A DNA stretch of 64,000 bases, from contig NW_023504022.1 of assembly GCF_014529535.1 (NCBI RefSeq), positions 864,986 to 928,985 on the forward strand, read 5' to 3'. The translations under genes and the position numbers were made by a program. The notes beneath the pieces were generated by a model, which did no database searches, was not told where the DNA came from, and saw only the letters and a list, made by a program, of their open reading frames with translations. Source of the DNA: Bradysia coprophila. Its lineage: Eukaryota > Arthropoda > Insecta > Diptera > Sciaridae. How positions within the stretch are numbered: position 1 is the stretch's first letter; each line of letters starts with the position of its first letter. This document shows positions 1 through 10,310 of the stretch, piece after piece.

Positions 1-1563
1 AAAACAATTTTCGCCTTTTCTGAAATCTCTTCAAACATTTGAAGCGATTCCCAATATTTTCCCAAATTGCTGTACGAGGCAGCGATACCACATTCAGTAA
101 GAATTGTATCGGGATGATTTTCCCCAAAAACGATTATCATCTTTGCCAAAACGTCTTCGTATAGTTGAATCGCTTCAGAGTGTTTTCCCAAACTGTCGTA
201 CGAAATAGCAATTCTAAGCTGAAGCAGTATCGTACTTTGATGATCCTTCCCTAATATTATTGTAAATTGTTCTATAATTTCATTGCCAAAGCTGAAGGCT
301 CGCAGGTAGTTTCCCGATAAAATTAAATTTTGCAAAATCAAAGAAGGGAACATACAGAATTCGATAACGAGTTTCTTGAATCTTAGTGTCGAAATGCAGA
401 TTGAGATCCCATGCTCAAGACAAAGTTTAAATTTTTCGTTTCCTTCCATTTGCGAAATTAGACGGAGGCAGTCTCTTAGTGTTAGTTCTGATCTTTGTTC
501 ATTTGCGAGTTGAATTTGAATTACTTCCTGAACTAATTTATGAATCCTCAAGACGCTCTGGTATTCATAGTCGTCTACCATCGAGTAGTTTATAATGAGC
601 CGTACAGCGGATATCACTTGTCTCTTATTCAGTTCCGGATCATCTGATAAACCTTCCAGATTGAAGAATATTTCTCGCATAATGTGTGCGCTGTCGAAAT
701 AGGCCATGATGTGAAGAATCCTTAGTGCAACCTCTCCGTCCGGTTCACATTCCCGGATAGCATTCATCGTAATTAGCCACGTTGTCAGAGTTGTCTCTTT
801 GTATTGATGGAAAATGTCTTTCTGGAAAAGATCAGAGCTTAGCATTTGCTCTCGGCATTTGTTGAAATCGCTGATGTAAGTGCAAATCTTGTAATTTCCG
901 TCCTGTTGTCTATGATATTTTATGTGAGCCGATGCTTGTCGCAGAGCCAACGGTAAGTTCTTCAAAGTGGCCGCCAATGCCATCTTATCTTCCAGTGTTT
1001 CTTTGTCTAATTTTGTTGAAATATATTCGTGAGCCACTTCAGGGCTAAAAACTTCCAATTTTCTAACATTCACCGACTCACTGAATTCTTGAATGCGAGA
1101 TGTGACAAGAATGTGAGGTGTCACATCAACTGCAACAATGTCGAGTACAATTGTGACGGTATCAGCTCTGTCGACATTGTCGAAAACAAGCAAAGTTTTC
1201 GACGTTGAAAGTCTGTTGAATATCTTGTGGATTATGCTACGAAAATCCCTTTCTTTGCCATCAACGTTTAGTGATAAATCCAGTTCGGATTCTGCTAGTG
1301 TTTTAAATTCCCTCTCAATTGATTCCCTGCCTTGTGAGTTGATCCAAACGACGTTGCGATAGTAATCTTTGTTCTCTTTTATAAATTGCTTGACGAGTTG
1401 TGTCTTTCCAATTCCGCCCAATCCCGATACGACCATTATGCGTGGATTTTCAATGCAAAGTTTTTCTTTCAAAAATCTTAATTCCTCCTGTCGTCCAATG
1501 AAATCGTCAACTGGTGGTTGATATTGAAAACGGATTGAAGGTAGCTCGCTCGTTGAAGGTACA
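1..1563 (-). CDS. NB-ARC/TPR STAND-type protein, 3' part of gene, runs off the window
   Basis: One open frame on the minus strand covers the whole interval and continues past base 1. It begins after a good splice acceptor (CCTTTTTTCAG in minus sense, near 1564-1574), so the first exon lies further right and was not found. Order of parts: an entry segment (FIGRQEELRFLKEKL), a P-loop (VVSGLGGIGKTQLVKQF), a Walker-B-like strand (TLLVFDNVD), a sensor-like motif (HILVTSRI), a GxP-like motif (LPLALRQASAHI), then helical repeats. The last 150 or so residues are TPR units of kinesin-light-chain/nephrocystin-3 type (SYDSLGKHSEAIQLYEDVL, then AASYSNLGKYWESLQMFEE). Family knowledge: STAND NTPases of this layout act as ATP-dependent switches, and TPRs bind partners. 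The ligand cannot be told. No internal stop is seen, so this is probably a live host gene. Confidence 0.85.
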
Positions 1564-1832
1564 CTGAAAAAAGGTTTTTGCCTTTAACTTTGCTGTAGAA
1601 CTGTGTGACTGAATGAACACATCAAATAACAAAAAAAATATGAGACGTTAACGAGTCAGGGCTTCTTTCTCTCGACTAAACTTACTTACATTGACAGGAA
1701 ATCAATTAACAAAAATCAGATCATACTCATACAAACAGTTGAAATGATGAATACAACCTACGTCAGACAAATCAAAATCACATAGCAATTCTTCATGCTT
1801 ACTCTCATCCCTCATTCACAATCATAAATCAG
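1564..1832. other. Probable intron or 5' region of the NB-ARC/TPR gene
   Basis: AT-rich sequence directly upstream (in minus sense) of the acceptor of the NB-ARC exon. No coding segment or RNA gene is recognised. It ends where the GTACGAA-type repeat begins. Confidence 0.4.
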
Positions 1833-2030
1833 AACAGTCGGAGCGTTTGCTGCGACTGAGCTCCGTACGAACCCGTATATCTATTGCGTACGTGACCCTA
1901 GTGCGTCTGTCACCCTACTTTCACCGTAAGCCTATTGCGCACGTTAATGTAGTCAAAGTAAAATTATTATGAAATGTTTACATCTTAGAAATTGCGCATA
2001 GCGCAATTATGAAGCCCCGTACTACGTTCC
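1833..2030 (+). repeat. Interspersed repeat with GTACGAA motifs, copy 1
   Basis: Starts with AGAACAGTCGGAGCGTTTGC and ends near GAAGCCCCGTACTACG. The same start, the internal string ATTGCGCATAGC and the same type of end recur at 53138-53392, so the two are copies of one family. Ends rich in CCCGTACGAAGT also occur near 3633, 8372, 9410, 9585, 61214 and 61391, so the motif marks a common element family. Confidence 0.65.
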
Positions 2031-2090
2031 TTTCAAATGTAACATAAATTTCAAATAGCCCTAAAATTTTAATTTATTTAGTATAATTAC

Positions 2091-2505
2091 ACATAGGACA
2101 TAGTATCGGCCTCAGTCCGAGGACCTAAATTTAAGATTTTTTTCAACAACATTCTATTCGGCCATTCCAAATGAAACAAAAATTACGAAAAACGAATGAA
2201 ATTTACTCGATTTATACGTAAAATACACATAGGGCCCTAGTTGTGGCCTTAGTCCAAGGACCCAAATTTAATTTTTTTTCAACAGCATTCTATTCGGCCT
2301 TCGATTACCTTCCAAATGAAACAAAAATTGTGAAAAACAGATGAAATTTACTCGAGTTCTATGTAAAATACATATAGGGCCCTAGTAGCGGCCTTAGTCC
2401 AAGGACCCAAATTTATTTTTTTTCAACAACATTCTATTCAGTGTTCGATTACCTTGCAAATGAAACCAAAATTAGGAAAAACGAATCAAAAACATAGGGC
2501 CGAGT
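2091..2505 (+). repeat. Tandem repeat, about 120-145 bp unit, three units
   Basis: The phrase ACATAGGGCCCTAG, then GGCCTTAGTCCAAGGACCC, then TTCAACAACATTCTATTC, then AATGAAACAAAAATT returns at about 2091, 2226 and 2371, with a broken start at 2492. Units differ by point changes and small indels, so the array is old. Confidence 0.75.
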
Positions 2506-2649
2506 AGCCTTTCACTTCTAAGGCCCTAACTCACGGTCCATTCACCCGATTTTAAAAAACTTTTTTTTCCTGGATTGGTATTGACAATACCTATCATTTG
2601 TCGTGTCATTTACATTTCCATCGTTTATTTTGCCATAGATATCACCAAA

Positions 2650-2860
2650 AGACCTTAAATCACTTAGGTGGCCCTAACTCACGAAGGGCCGACCCGAATA
2701 TGCCCATCTTCGAACTTAGCCTCACTATTTCGACTATCTTTCAGAGAAATTTTTTTTTTTTGAAATCGGATTTGATTTACTCAAGATGTCGACGTGACAG
2801 ACGGACAGACAAAATTTTTATTGCGGATTCGTTATCTATGAACATAGACAAACACTTTGC
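2650..2860 (+). repeat. Interspersed repeat with GACAGACGGACAGAC block, copy 1
   Basis: Contains ATCTTCGAACTTAGCCT, a T-rich run, AAATCGGATTTGATTTACTC and GACAGACGGACAGAC in this order. The minus strand of 8461-8680 holds the same order of words with a longer CAGACGGA run. The two are inverted copies of one dispersed family. Confidence 0.6.
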
Positions 2861-2868
2861 CCTTAGAC

Positions 2869-3571
2869 AACGTCAGATTTTTTTAACGCTAAATGCCACA
2901 CACTAACGCTAACGCTAAATCCGTACGGTAATGGCAAATGCCGACGATAAAGGCAACATTAATGAGTTAGTCGACGCCATATTGCTTTTAAGTTTAACAT
3001 CGGTGAGGCCGCCAATATCAGGCACTTTTTTATCTCTGAATATATCAGCAATCGCTCTTTGAAATTTAAAAATTTATCCTCGGCCATAATTCAAAGGTCC
3101 ATTAATTTGAGATTCGTCATTTATTTGCAAGAAATTTGCAAAAATTAAAAATTTATTTATGAAATATGGATACATGGTCCGCCATTTTTGATTCCAATTC
3201 GAATTGATTCTATTCCATCTTGCACTGCATTTGATTCTTTTGTCTTACATCAAAATGGCAGACCATGCAACCATATTTCATAAATAAATTTTTAATTTTT
3301 GCAAATTTCTTGCAAATAAATGACGAATCTCAAATTAATGGACCTTCGAATTATGGCAATGAATTAATTTTTAAATTTCAAACAGCGATTGCTGATATAT
3401 TCAGAGATGAAAAAGTGCCTGACATTGCTGGCCTCGCAGGTGTTAAATTTAAAAGCAACATGGCGTCAACTAACACATTAATGTTGCCTTTACCGTCGGC
3501 ATTTGCCATTACCGTACGGATTTAGCGTTAGCGTTAGTGTGTGACATTTAGCGTTAAAAAAATCTGACGTT
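2869..3571. mobile_element. Foldback/MITE element, 703 bp, arms about 320 bp
   Basis: The left end (AACGTCAGATTTTTTTAACG, then GCTAAATGCCACACAC, CTAACGCTAACGC, CCGTACGGTAATGGCAAATG) returns as its reverse complement at the right end. The arms stay alignable to the centre near 3220 (TATGAAATATGGATACATGG against its complement). No coding sequence. The open frame at 3265-3525 lies within an arm and is a by-product. A target duplication was not found. Confidence 0.8.
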
Positions 3572-3659
3572 CTCTACTGTCTGCTTCGAATTCCATCAAT
3601 TACACACGGCATCGTAATCCTATAAGCCCCTTTGTACTTCGTACGGGGCTAAAAACTTC

Positions 3660-4140
3660 GCTCAAACTCGAATCAGGCGTAACATCCGTGAGGTCGATTA
3701 AGTTTGCATCGACTCTTCTTTCCAACAAAAATAAATTGAGAAGAGTTGACTTGATGTTACCGTCATCAACATTGAGAAGATTCTCATGTTTATGCCGGTG
3801 AATACATATCGCCTCATAATATTCTATTTTCCACGTTTGATGGAAAGTCTTGATCAGCTCAAGTTCGCTTATGTGTACTTCATGGTTAGAACTAAAGATG
3901 AGTTTACCCACTGCCGTCTTGTTTTCCTTTTTGTAAACTGGTTTCAACAATTTGGTGACTTTCGGAAAATGTTTGATGATGTCCATAATCGCACCTTCTT
4001 TGAAACCGTTTTCAACAGATTTGGATGTTTCTATGTTTTTGTGTCTCATGTCGTGATATGAATTAAACGCATTGTGTGAGTGGGTTTCCGATAAACGTCG
4101 ATTGTCACTTTACCATCTACTACTTCACACATAGTGTGAT
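3660..4140 (-). pseudogene. Penelope-like retroelement fragment (RT end plus GIY-YIG end), decayed
   Basis: Minus-strand translation of about 4062-4140 gives VDGKVTIDVYRKPTHT, the hallmark stretch near the end of the reverse transcriptase of Penelope-like elements (DVYRKPTHTDRY in that family). It meets a TGA, and the next frame (3600-4049) ends with WKIEYYEAICIHRHKHENLL followed by a DDGNIKS segment, which resembles the C-terminal part of the GIY-YIG nuclease region of the same family. The parts between are missing or unrecognisable. This is inference from two short motifs in the right order. No function remains. Confidence 0.5.
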
Positions 4141-4425
4141 TGAATCCATTTTCTCTTCAAATAAAGCCTTCACTGTTTCGAACATCCGTCGATTCTGGAT
4201 GAACAAATTTTTACGGAAACAACTGCTGGCAATAAACTAGACTGACTCCGTAGAGTAGGAATAGCAGAGTAGAGGTACATGTGAGAGAAGAAGAACGAAC
4301 GGACGCGCTTAAGATAGCTCCGTATTTAAATAAGATTTTCCTACAGTAAAATAGTGAAACGGTGAAATAAAAACCCTGTCAGTGTTTCTATAAAGGCCCA
4401 GGACTCCATCTGGGGTGTAGTGATA

Positions 4426-6798
4426 ATGAAGCACACAGCAAATCTACCAAAATTCAAGAAAAAAAGCATAGCTGAGGGCAACCAAAATGGCGCCCCATCT
4501 CATGTACGAATTGTAAATTGGGCAATTTGTAAGCAACGTTGTGTAAATCAAAATCCCAACCACAGGAGTAATTTCGTTGAAATTACTCTCTCGCCTAACG
4601 GCTCTCTGGGATCGATTATATCGAACTCTCTAGATTTACGATTGCCATCTGGCTCTAAATATTGCTCAACGAGCTCTCTCTTTAAACTAAACACATCAAG
4701 CACGACATCACACACATATTATAGGACCATTCAGCACGATCTATCGCAACACATTAGAAGTACACAGTGTATAGAGAAGCATACCATCAATGCAACTACA
4801 GTCACTACAATATTGACCGAGAAGAGCATAACAACATTCGACTGTAAACCGATTATCGGCAACTCTCGCGGAAATAATTTGCTCCCAAAATTAAACGACT
4901 ACGTAAAGCTCTTACCGTCATCTCATACCGGCAAAATCAACGCCATTCGATCATTATTTCCCGAACATTCCGGATCTTTCAATAACTGCAAACCGACGCT
5001 GACATACAACAGTAATTTATCAGAATCGTGCTTAGTGAATCGTACCTACCTAACAGGATTATCGGTGTCGGTGTATTCTGGGCGTACAACTTGGTACACA
5101 GTAAAAAACTGCTTTATTCGCTGGATAAAGGAAACCGCAATCGAAAACCGCGTGCTCAACAGGATATTTTCCATCTGGACTTCTACGTCTATACTAAGCA
5201 GTGCCCACATTAGGGTTAAGGTAAAAACAAGTTCACCGACAGCAACTAACAATATAACTGATCCCGTGTATAATTATAAGCAGACAGCTACCCAAGGAAC
5301 AACGAATCTTGCAAACGGAACGAAGCTCGGAACTGTAGATTCCAACCCATTCTATCAACACGATAGCTACCGGTCTCGACAGGAAAAACAATTAGCCAGC
5401 ACAAGGAACGATTCACGTTCATCGGGCAGACTTCTACGCCACGCAAACATAATCTCGTGTCGGAAGATATTCGCACATAAATACAACGATCAGGTAAAAG
5501 CTTCCAGCGTGCAATACATCGGTACTCCTAACCTCAACTATTATTATGTTGTAGCAATAGCACGGGCACACCGTCATAGTGGTTCAGTAGTACAATTGGC
5601 CAACCTAAGCGACGACTCACATTCAGCGAGAAGTCCTCAACACTGCAGCAGCTCGATTCAACCATTATTTGCACTCAAGCACAACGATCGGGTAAAAATT
5701 TCAATCACACGGTGCAGCAGAGCTCATAACCTCAACTACGGTTACTTCATATCAATAGTACGCGCACAGAATCACAGCTATCTAGTAGCTCAACTGGAAC
5801 AAAACAACTTCTTAGTAGTGCGCATCGATTCCAATTCTCCGGTAAGGCAAGGGCGCCCGCACCATACTAAGGTCTCAAAGAAGGTAATGCATCGCGCAGC
5901 ATTCGGCCTGAAACTATTCAATTCAACACTTAAGGATAAGGACATTCAACCCAATCTGGAGGACAGCACTAAGAGCGACGTAGACGAGCCAATCGAAGTT
6001 GATCCTATCGACGAGGAAACTGTAGAAAGCGCTCTAGGAAACATCGATTCGGTGCTACAAATTACGGTATCAGATAAGGACAACAACGACATCAGTGCCA
6101 TAGCAGCTAGCATAGAGATCAACGAGGAGGAGCAGATACGCGCTAAAAGGTTATGAGAATCCAGCACCACGTCGTCTACAGGGGGCACACAACCACCAAC
6201 GAAAAAGATAAGGAGAGTCATTATGAGCCCGCCTGTGGCTGAGGAACTGCCAGCAAAACCAGCTAAGCACGTTGTCAAGTTGGTACCAGACATGGATGAA
6301 GCTCACCTGTTCTCTAAGGCGCACGGCAAGATCATACACAACAGTGTCAAAAATCAACTGAAAAAGGTCGACGATCCGGAAGTCAAATTTGATTATTGTG
6401 ATTTCGAGAGAGGACACTACAAGTTCGTCTGTCCCAATCGAACTGCAAAGGAATGGGCAATAATGGTTGTTGCCATCTTGAAGGACCTCTGGAAGGACGC
6501 TAAAATAAAAGCAATCGACTGCGGAGCCGTTCCGCGTCTAATTCGAGCTACGACTATCCTTGAGAATCCGGCCCCAGAGACTTTGGATTTCTTCGACGAC
6601 ATTGAGCTGAAGAATGATAGCATCGACACAAACCACTGACGTCCATTCAACAAGAAAAAGATCCAAGGTGATAGAACAATCATCTTCTTCGGAATCGACG
6701 AAAAATCAGTCAAGGATCTAAAAGCCATCGGTTTCAAGCCGTACTTTGGGAGTAGTCGCATACGAATCTCCATAGAAGAGAGCAAAAACAGCAAATAA
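4426..6798 (+). pseudogene. LINE ORF1 (gag-like) with C-terminal DUF4780-type region; two in-frame TGA codons
   Basis: One frame runs from ATG 4426 to TAA 6796-6798, interrupted only by TGA at 6154-6156 and TGA at 6637-6639. The first 576 residues are Ser/Thr/Asn-rich and resemble no domain I know, apart from an acidic end. After the first TGA the frame carries a DUF4780-like segment (KLVPDMDEAHLFSKAHGKII, then FERGHYKFVCPNRTAKEWAI), and after the second TGA the closing strand GDRTIIFFGIDEKSVKDL. DUF4780 domains are typical of ORF1 in arthropod LINEs, where the product binds RNA. Both stops could be CGA to TGA changes (TTA TGA GAA; CAC TGA CGT). The stop TAA overlaps the next ATG (TAATG). Confidence 0.75.
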
Positions 6799-7934
6799 TG
6801 GCTTCAGTGCGCAAATTTTCTACGATGTTGGGCTATACAAAATGTAACAAATCTCTAAGTACTTCCATAAATAAACTTTCATCAACAAGCAAATTGAGTT
6901 TCTTTTGGCACCAAGCAGAAACCACCTCACCACGTAAGTCTGTGAGCTCCAAGCCCCACTCTAAAGATCTCATCGAACAGGAATTCCATTTTGACCATGG
7001 ATAAAGAGCTAGATTTTTATCAGATTAATCTACATAGAGCGTACGCGCCCACATCAGAACTGAATACACTAGTCAGTAACAAAACATCCTTCATTGCTTT
7101 AGTACAGGAACCAACAGTTAGATTAGGTAAAATAACTGGCTTAAACAGGAGAATAGGTAATGTCATCCATTCAGGGGGTAACAGTAGACCTAGAGCTGCG
7201 ATATACTGCTCCAAAAACTTAACAATGCACCCAATGTACAATTTGAGCACACCAGACCAGGCGGTGGCAATGCTAACTGTTAAAGTGAATTGCAGTGATA
7301 AGAATATAATAATCTGTTCAAGCTACTTTCCATACGAAGCCGCAGACGGTCCTCCTAGCCCTGAATTCATCGTCCTGGTAGAGTACTGTAAATCCAACAA
7401 TATACAAATGCTTGCGAGCATAGATGCTAACGCTCACCACTTTGCATGGGGAAGCACGAATATAAACATACGGGGAGGAAACCTGTTTGACTTCATTCTA
7501 ACAACAGACTTGAGAATTGTGAACATAGGGAATGAACCAACATTCAGGAACAAACTAAGGCAAGAAGTACTCGATATTTCTCTATGCTCAGAAAACCTTT
7601 TTCCACACATTACTGACTGGCATGTCTCTGATCATATTCTCACATCTGATCACAGATGTATCACATTCAAAATGTCTTTAGATCCACTACCTCCTCTCCT
7701 ATTTAGGAACCCAGCTTCCACAAATTGGACTTTATTCAGAAACATACTCTTAGAATCATTAGACGATGGAAATAATCACTCCTCCCCAATCTTAACAGAG
7801 CAAGAACTAGATGAAGATGCACTTTACCTACAAAATATCTTAGTTAACGCATATGAAAAATCATGCCCGATTCTAAAACACAAGGCAGGCAACTCAGTAC
7901 CTTACTACTCTACGGCAGACAAAAAACGAAGTGA
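6798..7934 (+). pseudogene. LINE ORF2, 5' part: apurinic-type endonuclease, broken by frameshift and by an insertion
   Basis: ATG 6798-6800 overlaps the ORF1 stop as TAATG, the layout used for termination-reinitiation in several LINEs. This frame ends at 7004, and the endonuclease frame continues in another frame from about 6991 (ATG 6997), which indicates a frameshift. The endonuclease shows the family's catalytic landmarks: LVQEP (Glu), SIDANAHHFAWG (Asp/Asn), and DHRCITF near the end (His). After KKRSD the frame enters the palindromic repeats of the inserted foldback element. The reverse transcriptase part resumes at about 10877. Confidence 0.8.
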
Positions 7935-8053
7935 CTATTTGCACCCGGGTGCAAATAGTCATATAAATACTATTTGCACCCGGGTGCAAATAGTCATATA
8001 AACACTATTTGCACCCGGGTGCAAATAGTCATATAAACACTAATTGCACCCAA
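7935..8053 (+). repeat. Left terminal array of 35-bp palindromic units
   Basis: Three full units plus one degenerate unit (CTAATTGCACCCAACTCC). Each unit is a 24-bp palindrome centred on CCCGGG plus an 11-bp spacer of the form TCATATAAACA. Spacing is exactly 35 bp. Confidence 0.9.
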
Positions 8054-8109
8054 CTCCAACATAAATCCCGCTTTTGTTATGGAAAAATAAGAAAAAAGTT
8101 ATCGTTTTA

Positions 8110-8370
8110 CTAGCAGCGAACATACTCTGTTGGACTTTAGCAATTAGATTCTTCCTTTTACAAATCGGAACGAAAATAGTCTGATGGACTTTAGTAATTA
8201 GATTCTTCGTTTTACGAATGAGTTCGAACATACTGCGGTAGACTTCAGCAATTAGATTTTTCCTTTTACGAATGGGTCCGAACATACTGTGATGGACTTT
8301 AGCAATTAGATTAATCCCTTTACGAATAGGAACGAAAATACTCTGTTGGACTTTAGCAATTAGATTTTTA
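8110..8370 (-). repeat. 54-bp tandem array encoding an 18-residue repeat, copy 1
   Basis: Nearly five 54-bp units, for example TTGGACTTTAGCAATTAGAT then TCTTCCTTTTACAAATC. On the minus strand the units translate without stops as 18-residue repeats of the type MFGPIRKRKNLIAKVQQS. The multiple-of-three length and the absence of stops suggest it once coded. The order of unit variants is the same as at 10036-10310, so five units (270 bp) form a higher-order repeat. No known domain recognised. Confidence 0.75.
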
Positions 8371-9607
8371 GACCCGTACGAAGTACTGGGGTCTTATGGG
8401 TTTACGCATACGTTTGTAACACGTCGAATTGGACTCCCTGAGTAAGGGGAAACCTATTGTGGTTGTCTAGAGATGCCAAATCCGCCAAAAAAAAAATGTC
8501 CGTCTGTCCGTCTGTCCGTCTGTCCGTCTGTCTGCACGATAACTTGAGTAAAACGCATCCGATTTTGAAAATTCTTCTTTTTCCCGTTTGGTAATGTCAA
8601 AAGACAGGCTAAGTTCGAAGATGAGTGATTTTGGATCGACCCCTCCCGAGCTGTGGCCCAATAAGTGCTTTACGGTTTTTCGAAGATATCTCCGGACATT
8701 TAAACGTTAAACTTGTAACGTCAAATAAAAGGTCTTTACAATACCGATCGACAAAAAAAAAAGTTTATGGAAATCGGATGACCGACTCGTGAGTTAGACC
8801 CCTTGGTGTGGAACAGGCACAGTGCGGCAAGCAGTTTTTGCTTGTAGGTCGGCCACATTTGAACATATTTCGTCTGTTTTAGCTTTATTAGATAGGTATT
8901 GACCGTACCAATCAGGGAAAAAAAAATTTATGAAATTATGTTCTCCGGAGCGTGAGCTAGGTCTCTTGGAGTGAGCTCTTATCTGGCTACTCGGAAGTAC
9001 AGTGAACGTGGTGTATTTTGACAATATCTCGAGTAAATTTTGACCGAATTTCATGAATTTTTTTTTGTTTGAAAGGTATTAACGAATGTAAAGCGTCGGT
9101 ACTATTTCCGGTCTCCTAACAAAATGGCTGCCGGCGGCCATATTGGATTTTAGTAAAATAGAAATATCTTGGGAAAAATGATACTTAGAGAGTTTCTGTT
9201 AACATGGAAATAATTTGTTATGTGTGTGGGGTTTCAGGGATTCCATATACGGACATCTATATATACCTATATACAGCTATATTGAGCTATATACAGGCAT
9301 ATAGAGCTATATAATAGCATATATTTATCTGTGAAATGTTTATTTATAGTGAAATATAGGTAAATATAGCGGTATATAGCTGTTTAAATAGGAATTTATG
9401 AAATTTGTCTTCGTACGGGGCTGTCTATATTGCCTCCGGCAATTTAGTTGTATATGATAACAAGGCAAAGAGTGGATAATGTAAGTGATTTTAAAGGGAG
9501 AATAGTTTTTCAGCAGAGAAGAAAATGAAGTAAGAGAAATGAAGAGTTTCACATTAAAGGCTTTTGATACGAATAGGTGTTTCGTACGGGTCGGCGTTAG
9601 CTATGTT
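8371..9607. mobile_element. Non-autonomous element with GACCCGTACGAA ends, nested in the 54-bp array
   Basis: The 54-bp array breaks at GCAATTAGATTTTT (8370) and resumes at TTTTCTTTTACGAATGGG (about 9608). The inserted sequence starts AGACCCGTACGAAGTACTGG and ends TTTCGTACGGGTC plus GGCGTTAGCTATG, so GACCCGTACGAA is inverted at the two ends. The 9146-9607 part has an inverted sister copy at 61207-61668. Inside is the CAGACGGA-rich repeat (8461-8680) and a run of short AT-rich palindromic words (ATATACAGCTATATTGAGC) near 9260. No intact gene. Confidence 0.65.
8461..8680 (-). repeat. Interspersed repeat with (GTCCGTCT)n block, inverted copy 2
   Basis: GTCCGTCTGTCCGTCTGTCC is followed by CACGATAACTTGAGTAAAAC and CATCCGATTTTGAAAATTC. 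This is the reverse-complement order of the copy at 2650-2860. Confidence 0.6.
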
Positions 9608-9649
9608 TTCTTTTACGAATGGGTCCGAACATACTGTGATGGACTTTAG

Positions 9650-10035
9650 TAGGCATGGGCGATAATGATAATGATTATCGATAATTATCGATTATCGATA
9701 ATCGATAATTATCGACTTTTTTTATCGAAAATTATCAAAAAAATATCGATAATCGATAATTATTGATATTTTAATAATTATCAAGATATCGATAATTCGA
9801 TATATGTATATTTCGGTCCGAAAATCCGATATTAATCGATATATTCCGATATATCGGTATATTATCATGAAGTTTCAGATAAATATCAAAATATCGATAT
9901 CTTGATAATTATCGAATTTCGATATTTTGATAATTATCGATAATTATTAAATTATCGATAACGATATGATTAATCAATTATCGATAATTTCTTTCGATTG
10001 ATATTATCGATAATTTTGAACGTCTCCCATCCCTA
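9650..10035. mobile_element. hAT-type MITE, 386 bp, 8-bp target duplication
   Basis: GACTTTAG occurs at 9642-9649 and 10036-10043, directly flanking the element, and the uninterrupted 54-bp unit has this octamer once. Ends: TAGGCATGGGCGATAATG on the left, complement of TAGGGATGGGAGACG on the right. TAGGGATGGGC-like ends and 8-bp duplications are typical of hAT elements. The interior is almost entirely ATCGATAATTATCGAT-like self-complementary sequence and has no gene. Confidence 0.85.
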
Positions 10036-10310
10036 GACTTTAGCAATTAGATTCATCCTTTTACGAATAGGAACGAAAATAGTCTGATGGACTTTAGTAA
10101 TTAGATTCTTCCTTTTACGAATGAGTTCGAACATACTGCGGTAGACTTCAGCAATTAGATTTTTCCTTTTACGAATGGGTCCGAACATACTGTGATGGAC
10201 TTTAGCAATTAGATTAACGCCTTTACGAATAGGAACGAAAATACTCTGTTGGACTTTAGCAATTAGATTTTTCCTTTTTCGAATGGGTCCGAACACACTA
10301 GATCGCAGCT
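10036..10310 (-). repeat. 54-bp tandem array encoding an 18-residue repeat, copy 2
   Basis: Five 54-bp units, same variant order as 8110-8370. Minus-strand translation is open through the units (IFVPIRKGVNLIAKVHHS, MFGPIRKRKNLIAEVYRS, MFELIRKRKNLITKVHQT). The array continues at 9608-9649 on the other side of the hAT MITE. Confidence 0.75.

Noticed and set aside
2900..2935. CTAACG repeats as a telomere remnant
   Set aside because: Only a few units, mirrored at the other end of a foldback element, and dipterans usually lack simple telomere repeats.
6154..6639. Selenocysteine or recoded TGA codons in ORF1
   Set aside because: No selenoprotein-like context; both fit CGA to TGA decay, and the element is dead anyway.
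7935..8053. Regularly spaced palindromic repeats as a CRISPR array
   Set aside because: The spacers are the same 11 bp each time, the array is mirrored at the other end of an insertion, and the DNA is eukaryotic.
9340..9552. 70-codon frame also present at 61260-61472 as a conserved small gene
   Set aside because: Both copies lie in the same repeat; changes between them are not biased toward silent sites as far as can be seen, and there is no start context.
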